Assembly: GCA_946183925.1 (NCBI GenBank)
Contig: CAMHDS010000001.1
Location: 62,001-126,000, forward strand
Direction of reading: 5' to 3'
DNA length: 64,000 bases
Origin: an uncultured Fibrobacter sp.
GTDB taxonomy: Bacteria > Fibrobacterota > Fibrobacteria > Fibrobacterales > Fibrobacteraceae
The notes below the pieces were generated by a model. That model saw only the letters and a list, made by a program, of their open reading frames with translations, had not been told where the DNA came from and did no database searches. The translations under genes were made by a program, and so were the position numbers. Shown here in pieces: positions 1 to 7,329 of the stretch. Within the stretch, counting starts at the first letter, position 1. Every line of letters begins with the position of its first letter.

Positions 1-250
1 CAACAGTGCAAGGGGCGCCTTTGCACGACTCCAGGACTTAGGAATTTCTGGCGCCGCCCTGCAGGACTCCCTGCTGGGGGTAATGGCCCAAAGGCTCCTA
101 CGGAAAAAGTCCGGCGGGCGCATCGCCGCACTGGAACTGTTACGGCCCGACGGCACCTACGCCGACGGAACGCTGCAGGAATACGCAGACCGAATTGTAC
201 AGAACGGGCTTGTAGAAAAAGAAGAACTAGTTCGCATCTTGGGGAACTGA
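1..250 (+). CDS. C-terminal fragment of a GspE/PilB-type secretion or pilus ATPase
   Basis: The frame is open from base 2 and ends at TGA 248-250, so only about the last 82 residues are present. The fragment contains the block NSARGAFARLQDLGI, then DSLLGVMAQRLLRK and GGRIAALELL. These match the end of the type II secretion/type IV pilus ATPase fold, in which a conserved NSA-GA--RL-D-G stretch is followed by a hydrophobic LGV-AQRL helix. These ATPases power assembly of pseudopili or pili at the inner membrane. The Walker boxes lie outside the window, so GspE, PilB and PilT-like assignments cannot be separated. The gene ends 9 bp from the convergent mtgA stop. Confidence 0.75.
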   Translation, partial: NSARGAFARLQDLGISGAALQDSLLGVMAQRLLRKKSGGRIAALELLRPDGTYADGTLQEYADRIVQNGLVEKEELVRILGN

Positions 251-259
251 AGGATCGGA

Positions 260-1174
260 TTATTCCGATACAGGGGTCGAACTTTCCACAACCGCAGACT
301 CGGCAGCCGCAGGAGCCGGCGCCGCCACAGGTTCTGTAGGAGGCGGTGCCATCAGTTGCCTTAAGGAATCCACCAGCAGGCTGTCCTTCTTGGGGAACAT
401 GTTCTGGTAGATGACCGCCCGGCGTTTAGCCATGAACTGGCTTTCCCGCATGTTGGGGTGGTGCTTGCCGGGGCTAGCCAGCATGGCGGCCAGATTGATG
501 GCCTGGTCCACGCTAAGCTTGCTGCAACTCTTCTTGTAATAGGTGGAGCAAGCCGCCTGACATCCGAAAATATCCTTGCCCCACTGGGCGTAATTTAGGT
601 ACAGTTCCAGAATGCGGTCCTTCCCCAGCTCGTGTTCCATCAAAAGTGCGTAGGCCAGCTCCTTGAACTTCCGCTCCCAGGAGCGTTCCCCACTCAAGAA
701 CAGGTTCTTGGCCAGCTGTTGCGTGATAGTAGACCCGCCAAACTTGGTCTTGCCGGACATCTTGTTGGCGTTCAAGGCCTCGGCGATGGCGTTCACGTCA
801 AAGCCCGGGTGGAAATAGAACCCTGCGTCTTCGCTGGCAATCACCGCCTTCTGCAGGTAGGGGCTGATGGAATCCAGAGGTACATAGGTATGCTTGATTT
901 CTACCGCCGGATTGGAATCCACCAAGGCCTGCATGTAGCGGCTCATCTCGGGCTGGGTATCTTTCAGGGACGCCACACCGTCGTACAAGTTGTAGCCGTA
1001 AATAAAAGCCTTGTACAGGGCCACAGAGGCCACAATGCTGAACACCGCCGAATAGATGATGAGAATCAGCAGAGCACAACGCAACAAAAAGTTGATAAAC
1101 CCGTATATTCCCTTGAAAATCTTGAAAGCAAGACTGCCCCTGATCTTCTCGATGATGTCCTTAACTTTTTTCAT
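260..1174 (-). CDS. mtgA: Monofunctional peptidoglycan glycosyltransferase MtgA (GT51)
   Basis: A 304-residue protein that should polymerise lipid II into glycan strands at the outer face of the inner membrane. One TM helix lies at about residues 30-55. The GT51 domain follows, with SEDAGFYFHPGFD (catalytic Glu115), GGSTITQQLAKNLFL at 147-161 and the RKFKE...LYLN block at 169-194. There is no transpeptidase domain, so this is the monofunctional form rather than a class A PBP. The tail after residue 270 is Pro/Ala rich and probably disordered. It is convergent with the secretion ATPase gene and lies 29 bp downstream of the primase-like gene on the same strand. Confidence 0.93.
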   Translation of the reverse strand: MKKVKDIIEKIRGSLAFKIFKGIYGFINFLLRCALLILIIYSAVFSIVASVALYKAFIYGYNLYDGVASLKDTQPEMSRYMQALVDSNPAVEIKHTYVPLDSISPYLQKAVIASEDAGFYFHPGFDVNAIAEALNANKMSGKTKFGGSTITQQLAKNLFLSGERSWERKFKELAYALLMEHELGKDRILELYLNYAQWGKDIFGCQAACSTYYKKSCSKLSVDQAINLAAMLASPGKHHPNMRESQFMAKRRAVIYQNMFPKKDSLLVDSLRQLMAPPPTEPVAAPAPAAAESAVVESSTPVSE

Positions 1175-1203
1175 AAATCAACCGCACCAATATATAGTAT
1201 TTG

Positions 1204-2322
1204 TCAGTGCTTTCCGCCGAACCAGTCGTTCACGTCTTCGCCTTCCTTTATAGAAGAATCCAGATGTTCCATGCCCTCCCCCAGCACGATGGTGCGGATT
1301 CCCGCATTGCCGAACACCTCTTGCAGGTACTTGGTGGCCTCGCGACCGGCGTTGTCCTTGTCCATGCACAACACCACGTTCTTGTTCTTGAACAGGGGCA
1401 GCCATTCCACCTTGAAACTGCGCACACCGGGTATGCCCACCGCTTCGATTTTACGGCCTAAAAAGGTGAGGGTGTCCACCACTCCCTCGCACAGGTAAAC
1501 CCAGCCCGGCTTCTCGTCCAGGGCAGACATATTGTACGGGTAAGGCACCGTGCCCCGCAGGTTCATTTCCTTGGGCACTACGGAACTTTCCAGCGCACGG
1601 GACTGGAAATAAAAAGCCCTGCGCTGGGTGTCCAGGTACGGGAATATCAACGGGTGCTTGTAGAACTTCAGGTTTCCCTTCTCGTTGAACAGGCCCACGT
1701 ACTGCAAGACATCCATGCTGTAGGTGTCCTTGAGGGCGTTGTTCAGCTGGCCGTAGTCCTTGATGGTCCTAAGGAGCATCTTGTCCCATACGGGCTTGAA
1801 GATGCGACGCCCCATAAGCCAAGCGGCGGCCTGGGTTCCGTCTACCGGCGAAAGCATCTTCAAAAAATTCAGGATGATCTTTTTGCGTTCGTCTTCGCTG
1901 ACCAGCTCCTCTGCCGGTGCCGGTTCCGGCATGGGCATAGGCTCCGTAGCGTAGATTTCCTGGGGAGCCTGAGCGGCAACATTATGATGGGTGCCCACAA
2001 CAGGCTTGCCTGCCGGGGTGGACTTGCCCGCAGGGACCAAAAACGGAAAAGTTTCCCGAAGGTAATTCAGGGCCTCCATAAAAGAGCAACCCTTGTACTT
2101 TTGCACCAGGGAAATCACGTCGCCCCGCACGTCGTCGCAGACCCAGCAGCGGAAATAGCCCTTCTCCTCGGAAATGGAAACCGACGGAGTCCTGTCGCCA
2201 TGGGCATGGCGACTCGCAAAGGCACAACGGCACTTGCCCCGGACAACATCTATGCCCAGGGAACGGGCCACCGCCGTAATGGACAGGGAGGCCTTGAACT
2301 GCTTCAGCTCTTCGTCGGTCAT
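1204..2322 (-). CDS. Small DnaG-like primase: CHC2 zinc finger plus Toprim domain
   Basis: 372 residues. The N-terminus (about 10-95) is a CHC2-type zinc finger with ligands among C31/C33, H39/H41, C59 and C62, and the usual DRTPS and RGDVISL signatures. A Pro/Ala-rich linker spans about 95-140. The Toprim core has E279 (CEGVVD) and D321/D323 (MDKDNAG), and near the end EGEDVNDW resembles the primase KD-ND block. At 372 residues it is much shorter than replicative DnaG (about 600) and lacks the C-terminal helicase-binding domain. It could be an accessory, phage-derived or repair primase; the flanking genes are housekeeping. It starts at ATG 2322. Confidence 0.75.
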   Translation of the reverse strand: MTDEELKQFKASLSITAVARSLGIDVVRGKCRCAFASRHAHGDRTPSVSISEEKGYFRCWVCDDVRGDVISLVQKYKGCSFMEALNYLRETFPFLVPAGKSTPAGKPVVGTHHNVAAQAPQEIYATEPMPMPEPAPAEELVSEDERKKIILNFLKMLSPVDGTQAAAWLMGRRIFKPVWDKMLLRTIKDYGQLNNALKDTYSMDVLQYVGLFNEKGNLKFYKHPLIFPYLDTQRRAFYFQSRALESSVVPKEMNLRGTVPYPYNMSALDEKPGWVYLCEGVVDTLTFLGRKIEAVGIPGVRSFKVEWLPLFKNKNVVLCMDKDNAGREATKYLQEVFGNAGIRTIVLGEGMEHLDSSIKEGEDVNDWFGGKH

Positions 2323-2345
2323 CTAGGGGAATTATAGTAACTCTT

Positions 2346-2376
2346 AGACGAAAGACGAAAGACGAAAGACGAGAGA
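2346..2376. repeat. 7-bp tandem repeat, unit AGACGAA, about 4 copies
   Basis: Three perfect AGACGAA units plus a degenerate fourth (AGACGAG) lie between the divergent primase-like gene and murB, immediately upstream of murB. This is the first of about a dozen heptad-periodic tracts in the window; each has its own unit sequence. Confidence 0.9.
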
Positions 2377-2393
2377 TTTATAATATTGTCAAC

Positions 2394-3326
2394 ATGCAAA
2401 TTCTTGAAAATGAATTTATGTCCAAGCACACCTCCTTTAGGGTAGGCGGCCCTGCGCGGTATTTTGTCAAGGCAGATTCCATGGAAAGCCTGAAAAACGC
2501 GCTTTCATTTGCTCGGGAAAAACATCTCCCACATTTTATTTTGGGTAATGGGACCAACCTGTTGGTCGCGGACAAGGGCTACGATGGCGTGATCATCTCC
2601 CTCGCCGGAGATTTTTCGGAAATCTTGGACCTGGGGAACGGCAAGTTCAAGGTAGGTGCGGCAACACCCCTGGGCAGGTTCGCCCGGCACACCCTCAAGC
2701 AGGGCTACGCCGGAATCCACAAGCTGGCCGGCATCCCCGGAACCTTGGGCGGGGCGGTATACATGAACGCAGGCGCCTACGGCCAAGAAATCGGACAAGC
2801 CTGCACCGGCGTGACGGTCCTTGATGCGGTCGGAAACACCCGCGAGCTGTCCGCTGACGAATGCGGTTTCGGCTACAGACGGAGTGTTTTCAGTAACGGC
2901 AACAGTGGCGCCGGGGATGACAATGGAAAAATCATTCTCGCGGCTACGTTCCAGCTGCAAAGTGCAAGTTCGCAGGGATTGACGGCCGCCGACCTGGAAG
3001 CGGAACTGGCCGAGTGCATGGCCAAACGCAAGGCCACGCAGCCCCTGAACAAGCCCAACGCAGGCTCCACCTTCAAACGACTAGAAGTCGGCGCCGCCGA
3101 AACGCCCGCGCAATTGGCCCCGGGCTACTACATCGAACAGGCGGGGCTAAAGGGCTATCGCATAGGTAGCGCCGAAGTAAGCACGTTACACGCCAACTTC
3201 ATCGTGAATGCTGGCGGCGCTACGGCCCGAGACATCAAGAGCCTCAGCGAGTATGTACAAAATAAAGTTTCCGAAAAATTCAGGATTGAACTGAAACGGG
3301 AGATTATTCTGCTGGGGAAATTTTAG
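2394..3326 (+). CDS. murB: UDP-N-acetylenolpyruvoylglucosamine reductase MurB
   Basis: 310 residues; an FAD enzyme that reduces UDP-GlcNAc-enolpyruvate to UDP-MurNAc in cytoplasmic peptidoglycan synthesis. FAD-binding segments are visible at ILGNGTNLLV (49-58) and GIPGTLGGAVYMNAGAYG (113-130). The catalytic domain shows the YRRS motif (161-164), Ser225 in NAGSTFKR as proton donor, and Glu303 near the C-terminus. The GSTF context and length fit the shorter type II MurB rather than the E. coli type. It starts at ATG 2394, just after an AGACGAA heptad tract. The gene stands alone among cell-wall genes here. Confidence 0.95.
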   Translation: MQILENEFMSKHTSFRVGGPARYFVKADSMESLKNALSFAREKHLPHFILGNGTNLLVADKGYDGVIISLAGDFSEILDLGNGKFKVGAATPLGRFARHTLKQGYAGIHKLAGIPGTLGGAVYMNAGAYGQEIGQACTGVTVLDAVGNTRELSADECGFGYRRSVFSNGNSGAGDDNGKIILAATFQLQSASSQGLTAADLEAELAECMAKRKATQPLNKPNAGSTFKRLEVGAAETPAQLAPGYYIEQAGLKGYRIGSAEVSTLHANFIVNAGGATARDIKSLSEYVQNKVSEKFRIELKREIILLGKF

Positions 3327-3330
3327 AAGT

Positions 3331-3441
3331 TATGAGTCGTCAGTTGTGAGTTGTGAGTTCTTATAGTCGCGCCTTTGGCGCCAAATTATATACTGATAAC
3401 TGATAACCGACAACTCATTACTAATCTCACATTTCACATTT
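3331..3441. repeat. Two 7-bp periodic tracts between murB and the VanZ-like gene
   Basis: 3331-3360 reads as heptads of the GAGTTGT kind (TGTGAGT twice with variants). After a small GCGCC/GGCGC hairpin at 3369-3382, 3393-3441 reads as CTGATAA, CTGATAA, CCGACAA, CTCATTA, CTAATCT, CACATTT, CACATTT. The phrase CTGATAACCGACAACT recurs at about 13429, also beside the stop of a minus-strand gene. The second tract slightly overlaps the VanZ-like stop. Confidence 0.85.
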
Positions 3442-3847
3442 TTTTGTCCACTGGATCAAAGCGGTTCAATATCCGCGTGATGATGGCATAGACGATTCCG
3501 CCGAACAATCCACCAGTCAGGTCCGCCACCAAGTCCAGGGCGCTACAGTCCCGACCCTTTACAAAGCTCTGGTGGTATTCGTCGGTACAGCCGTAGGCCA
3601 AGGCGAGAACACCTACAATCAAGACCCGCAGCCACTGCCGCCTGGACCATTCCGTTCGCGTCCAGATCATGGCGTAACAGCCCGCGAGGGTGGCGTATTC
3701 CAGAAAGTGGGCCAGCTTGTCCCAAATCTGTGGAAAATCTTCCAGCTGTTCGTTGGTCAAGGACGACAGCTTGAAGACAATCGCCATGCAGAGGATGCAT
3801 GGTACAGCGCGAAAAAACGGGTATTTCTGGAACAAGGACTCGAACAT
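3434..3847 (-). CDS. VanZ-like membrane protein
   Basis: 137 residues with about four hydrophobic helices. It shows family hallmarks: WDKLAHFLEYATLAG in the second helix region, YGCTDEYHQSFVKGRDCSALD before the third, and a final helix DLVADLTGGLFGG. VanZ-like proteins are small inner-membrane proteins of uncertain biochemistry; the namesake gives low-level teicoplanin resistance, but most members are not linked to resistance. It lies 9 bp downstream of the Cys-rich secreted protein gene, so the two are probably co-transcribed. Confidence 0.85.
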   Translation of the reverse strand: MFESLFQKYPFFRAVPCILCMAIVFKLSSLTNEQLEDFPQIWDKLAHFLEYATLAGCYAMIWTRTEWSRRQWLRVLIVGVLALAYGCTDEYHQSFVKGRDCSALDLVADLTGGLFGGIVYAIITRILNRFDPVDKKM

Positions 3848-3856
3848 TTTTACTCC

Positions 3857-4411
3857 TTAGGGGACAACGCACCTTCCGACAAGGCCCACCAGCTTCAGCC
3901 GGAGCTTTTCCCGGTCCAGGGAAATTTCTTCTAGCAAGGACTTTACCGTGTAATTCTTTTTGATGTGCTTGTAGGCGCACTTGCAGCGGGACCTGTTTCC
4001 GCCGCGGACCACCCGGAGACATTCCTCCTCGATGGACTTTTCCATCTCAGGTGTAAATTCCAGTGGGAGGCATGGCGAAAGGAGCCGCATGCCCAGAGGG
4101 CCGAAATCCTTGATTTCGCCGTTGGCATCCATAGATTTCATCAAGAGGTAGAGCAAGGTATCGTTCCTGACCAGATGATTGAACGCACAGACACAGGTTT
4201 CTTTCGACTGTTTCGTTCCCAGCAGGCTATCCGCTTCGGCAGTGCACCTTTCCATGAAGGTAGGGCCAAAATTTTCGTCGTTCAGGAGCATCTGGATAAG
4301 CATCCGCTCGGTAGAGGATATGGAGACGTTCCCGGAACTACCCTGGGGCGGAGCGGCAAAAACGCTTACCGCAAGGCTCAACAAAAACAAAACGGGAACG
4401 GCAAATTTCAT
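3857..4411 (-). CDS. Secreted protein with two related Cys motifs, unknown function
   Basis: I do not recognise this family. With ATG at 4411 the protein has 184 residues and begins with a clear signal peptide ending near VSVFA-A; a longer reading from 4444 would bury it. The mature part carries two similar modules: C(x)nETCVCAFNHLVRND and C(x)nSRCKCAYKHIKKNY. Each has an upstream Cys, then CxCA(F/Y)xH, and both are followed by a short amphipathic helix. The spacing suggests disulfides or metal binding in the periplasm. The next gene downstream is the VanZ-like gene. Confidence 0.65.
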   Translation of the reverse strand: MKFAVPVLFLLSLAVSVFAAPPQGSSGNVSISSTERMLIQMLLNDENFGPTFMERCTAEADSLLGTKQSKETCVCAFNHLVRNDTLLYLLMKSMDANGEIKDFGPLGMRLLSPCLPLEFTPEMEKSIEEECLRVVRGGNRSRCKCAYKHIKKNYTVKSLLEEISLDREKLRLKLVGLVGRCVVP

Positions 4412-4510
4412 GAATTTTTCCAATAGTGGCGTAATAGACGACAAATTTAGATTATTTCAGCATATTTTTACCGCCAACCTATACCAAAAAACAGCTTGTT
4501 TTAAAAACGT

Positions 4511-4539
4511 TTGACAAATCTGGTTGTTTTTCTTACATT
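4511..4539 (+). promoter_or_regulatory. Promoter for the Ser/Asp-rich lipoprotein gene
   Basis: TTGACA at 4511-4516, a 17-bp spacer, then TACATT at 4534-4539; the coding start is at 4573. This is the best two-box match in the first 20 kb. Confidence 0.7.
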
Positions 4540-4572
4540 CTTTACAAATTTGTCAACCTTGGAGAAAATACC

Positions 4573-5523
4573 ATGAAAAAACAACTCTACGTCGGAATAT
4601 CCCTCGTTTCCGCCTCCCTCCTGATGAGTCTCGTTGCCTGCGGCGACGACAGTTCCAGCGGCACAGACAGCAAAGCCGTCACTCCCGATTTCGAAGTCCA
4701 GACCTTCGACGAACTGGGTATTTGCGCAAAGACCGCCGAAGGTACCGTCGGGTTCGTGAAAGACGACCAGGCCTCCTACACCTGCAAGTCCGGAGAATGG
4801 GTGAAAAATGATGAGAATTCCTCCAGCAAGGACAACGACTCGAAGGATTCCGACGACGATGGTGGAAAGACTCAGTCCGACGACGACAGCGGCAAAACCT
4901 CGTCTGACGACGACAGCGGGAAGACTTCTGCCGATGACGACAACGGCGACAAGACCCCGTCCGGCGACAACGGCGACGGGACACCATTCTCGTTTGGACC
5001 TGCCGGTGCCAGTCTCAGCTCTGAAATGTTTGAAAGCCTATCAGGCACAGCATGGGCAGATAAGGACGGTGACCTTCACGACAAATACACTTTCTCATCA
5101 CTAAGCGACGGGAAAATTCCTGTCGTGGCCACAATAATCAATGACGACGGAACACCTTACGATGAAACTTCATTCAACTATAGTCTTGATGTAACGCGAG
5201 GGGTTTTGGTGGACTCCTTTGGCGATGACGAAGACTATATAATTTATGCAGATGGGCTTCTTTTTAAAGTCTATCTTTTTGAAAGATTTGAAAGAGATGG
5301 TTTTTCAGAGGGTCTTGTAGGAAAATGGGTAACCGAAGATGGCGACTTTATAAATATAAGTGCCGACGGAAAACGGTCAATTAACAATGGTGTGACTTCC
5401 ACTTCCATAGAAAAAATGTCAAACGGTGTTCTGTACTGTAAATTAGGCAACGTGCAGGAAAACCTTTATTACGACGGGACTTACCTTTACGAAGTAAACG
5501 AAGTGTATTACCCAGTAGAATAA
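4573..5523 (+). CDS. Ser/Asp-rich lipoprotein of unknown function
   Basis: 316 residues. The type II signal peptide ends in LVACGDDSSSG, giving a lipidated Cys followed directly by an acidic Ser-rich stretch. A short folded segment (about 35-80, containing two Cys: ICAK and YTCKSGEW) precedes a low-complexity linker of DDDSGKTSS-like repeats (about 80-135). The C-terminal half (about 140-316) is a globular acidic domain I do not recognise, rich in Asp, Tyr and Gly. The layout suggests a surface-anchored protein on a flexible stalk. A TTGACA/TACATT promoter lies upstream. Confidence 0.7.
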   Translation: MKKQLYVGISLVSASLLMSLVACGDDSSSGTDSKAVTPDFEVQTFDELGICAKTAEGTVGFVKDDQASYTCKSGEWVKNDENSSSKDNDSKDSDDDGGKTQSDDDSGKTSSDDDSGKTSADDDNGDKTPSGDNGDGTPFSFGPAGASLSSEMFESLSGTAWADKDGDLHDKYTFSSLSDGKIPVVATIINDDGTPYDETSFNYSLDVTRGVLVDSFGDDEDYIIYADGLLFKVYLFERFERDGFSEGLVGKWVTEDGDFINISADGKRSINNGVTSTSIEKMSNGVLYCKLGNVQENLYYDGTYLYEVNEVYYPVE

Positions 5524-5697
5524 TCGTTTACAAGGATTACCTTTAACGATTCCTTGCGAAATTTCATCCAGCGTGTCCGTGATTGCGGGCACGCTTTTTC
5601 TTTCCAGATGGCATGTCAGGACGTTTGGGGTTTTAGGGGCTAAGCCCCTAGGAGAGGGGGTAGGAAAAGACTTGCCCTGAACGATAAGATGATAGGA

Positions 5698-5721
5698 GAT
5701 GCCCGCCTGCGCGGGCATGAC
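5698..5721 (-). repeat. Dispersed palindrome (GTCAT - GC-rich stem - ATC family)
   Basis: The stem ATGCCCGC/GCGGGCAT is followed by GAC. Read on the minus strand it follows the GTCAT-palindrome-ATC pattern also seen at 12402, 22644 and 30938. Confidence 0.75.
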
Positions 5722-5856
5722 AAGAAGAATCGCGGGCATAACACGATAGGGCGAGGCTTTGACGAGGGGGAGTCTTCCCCCCCCTAACTACGGCATAATC
5801 GCTAACCACTGTTTGCATCCTACCGCCTACTTTCCACCAACTACTTTTTCATATTT

Positions 5857-5880
5857 CTAGTAACTAGTAACTAGTAACTT
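5857..5880. repeat. 7-bp tandem repeat, unit CTAGTAA, 3 copies
   Basis: Three CTAGTAA units lie just upstream of purC and its TACATTTA promoter-like box at 5895-5902. Confidence 0.85.
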
Positions 5881-5910
5881 TGAGCTCTTTTTTCTACATT
5901 TAAGGCCACT

Positions 5911-6795
5911 ATGAGCTTAAAATTTGAAACCCCCATTACCGAAGTTCCGCTGTTCCACCAGGGCAAAGTACGCGACATGTACGACCTGGGCGACAGCTTC
6001 CTGATGGTCGCCAGCGACCGTCTTTCCGCTTTTGACGTGGTGCTCCCCACCCCGATCCCTGGTAAGGGCAAAATCCTCAACCAGCTTTCGCTGTTCTGGT
6101 TCAAGCACCTCGGCATGAAGAACCACCTCATCACCGCCGATGTGAACGAGTATCCGGAAGTGCTCAAGAAGCACGCCGACTACCTCCGCGGTCGTTCCAT
6201 GATCGTGAAGAAGGCTCATCGCCACTCCGTGGAATGCATCGTCCGCGGCTACATCGTGGGTTCCGGCTGGAAGGACTACCAGAAGACGGGCCGCATCTGC
6301 GGTCACGTGCTCCCCTCCAACATGCAGCTCTGCCAGAAGCTCGAAAAGCCGCTCTACACGCCGAGCACCAAGCCCGACGTCGGCCACGACGAGAACATCA
6401 GCTTCGAACAGACCTTCGACATCGTTGGCGAAAAGGTCGCTACCACTCTCCGTGACATGTCCCTCGACATCTACACGAAGGCCCGCGACTACGCCGCCTC
6501 CAAGGGCATCATCCTTGCCGACACCAAGTTCGAATTCGGTGAAATCGATGGCGAAACCATCCTCATCGACGAAGTGCTCACGCCGGACTCCAGCCGCTAC
6601 TGGCCGGCCGACAAGTACCAGGTGGGCAAGAACCAGGAAAGCTTCGACAAGCAGTACGTTCGCGACTGGCTCGAAACTCTCGACTGGGGCAAGACCTACC
6701 CGGGTCCGGAAATCCCTGCCGACGTGGTGAAGAACACGCTCGCGAAGTACGAAGAAATCTTCGTGCGCCTCACCGGCAAACAACCCGAACTGTAA
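5911..6795 (+). CDS. purC: SAICAR synthetase PurC
   Basis: 294 residues. Phosphoribosylaminoimidazole-succinocarboxamide synthase condenses CAIR with aspartate using ATP in purine synthesis. The N-terminus has HQGKVRDMYDLGD, the Gly-rich ATP-binding opening of the family, then ASDRLSAFDVVLP and IPGKGKILNQLSLFWF. Later blocks include RSMIVKKAHRHSVECIVRGY, DEVLTPDSSRYWP and KQYVRDWL, all standard. The length fits the longer yeast-like PurC group. ATG 5911 is preceded by AAGG at 5-nt spacing and by TACATTTA at 5895-5902, so the mRNA leader may be very short. Codon use is strongly biased to C-ending codons, suggesting high expression. Confidence 0.96.
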   Translation: MSLKFETPITEVPLFHQGKVRDMYDLGDSFLMVASDRLSAFDVVLPTPIPGKGKILNQLSLFWFKHLGMKNHLITADVNEYPEVLKKHADYLRGRSMIVKKAHRHSVECIVRGYIVGSGWKDYQKTGRICGHVLPSNMQLCQKLEKPLYTPSTKPDVGHDENISFEQTFDIVGEKVATTLRDMSLDIYTKARDYAASKGIILADTKFEFGEIDGETILIDEVLTPDSSRYWPADKYQVGKNQESFDKQYVRDWLETLDWGKTYPGPEIPADVVKNTLAKYEEIFVRLTGKQPEL

Positions 6796-6813
6796 CAAAC
6801 CGAATCGCAAGCC

Positions 6814-7272
6814 ATGCGCATTTCCACCAAGGGGCGGTACGCCTTGAGAGTCATGATAGACCTTGCCTCCCGCAAGGAGGGGGAATTCGTGAAACTCCAG
6901 GACCTTTCTACCCACCAGCAGATTTCCGAAAAGTACCTGGAAGGGATTCTCGGGACACTTGTCCGCGGGAATTTCCTGGAAGGTGCCCGCGGAAAAACTG
7001 GCGGATACAGGCTCAAATGCGACCCCAAAAAATGTAGCGTCTGGGATATACTCTCCCAGACGGAAACATCGGTTGCGCCCGTGGCCTGCCTTGACGACAA
7101 GAAGAACGCCTGCAAGCGGGCCGCCATCTGCGTCACGCTCCCCGTGTGGACTGAACTGGACCGGGTCATCCGCGATTACCTGGGAAGCGTCAGGCTGGAC
7201 CAGCTGGCAAAAAAGACCCAAAAAGTCCGCGGCACTTCGGGTATCGGAAAAGACTGGAACTGTGAACTTTAA
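6814..7272 (+). CDS. Rrf2-family transcriptional regulator with three-Cys cluster motif
   Basis: 152 residues. The N-terminal winged helix starts MRISTKGRYALRVMIDLA and includes ISEKYLEGIL (recognition helix region) and GARGKTGGYRL (wing). C92, C100 and C106 lie in the segment that binds an Fe-S cluster in IscR, so the protein may sense Fe-S status, redox state or nitric oxide. No isc or suf genes are in view to name it IscR. It is 18 bp after purC and 57 bp before the CobW-family gene, so its target may be the latter. Confidence 0.85.
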   Translation: MRISTKGRYALRVMIDLASRKEGEFVKLQDLSTHQQISEKYLEGILGTLVRGNFLEGARGKTGGYRLKCDPKKCSVWDILSQTETSVAPVACLDDKKNACKRAAICVTLPVWTELDRVIRDYLGSVRLDQLAKKTQKVRGTSGIGKDWNCEL

Positions 7273-7279
7273 GCAGGCT

Positions 7280-7304
7280 CCACTGTTTTCACTACGAGCA
7301 GTGG
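7280..7304. promoter_or_regulatory. Inverted repeat upstream of the CobW-family gene
   Basis: CCACTG - 13 nt - CAGTGG lies in the 57-bp gap between the Rrf2 regulator and the metallochaperone gene. It could be an operator or a weak RNA hairpin; it does not match a Zur or Fur box that I recognise. Confidence 0.3.
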
Positions 7305-7329
7305 GCGCTTGCAATTCAAAGGAATCAAA

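Larger units (their letters stand above)
5524..5894. other. Intergenic region with hairpins before purC
   Basis: No convincing gene. It contains an AGGGGC-TAA-GCCCCT hairpin near 5634-5648, a GTCAT-type palindrome at 5698-5721, a GGGGGA/TCCCCC hairpin near 5765-5782, and a tract of three CTAGTAA heptads at 5857-5880. Any of the hairpins could end transcription of the lipoprotein gene, but none has a textbook T-run. Confidence 0.6.

Noticed and set aside
5524-5910. Riboswitch controlling purC
   Set aside because: The hairpins here are simple GC-rich palindromes and I see no purine-riboswitch core.
7280-7304. Zur operator upstream of the CobW-family gene
   Set aside because: The arms CCACTG/CAGTGG do not match the AT-rich Zur palindrome.
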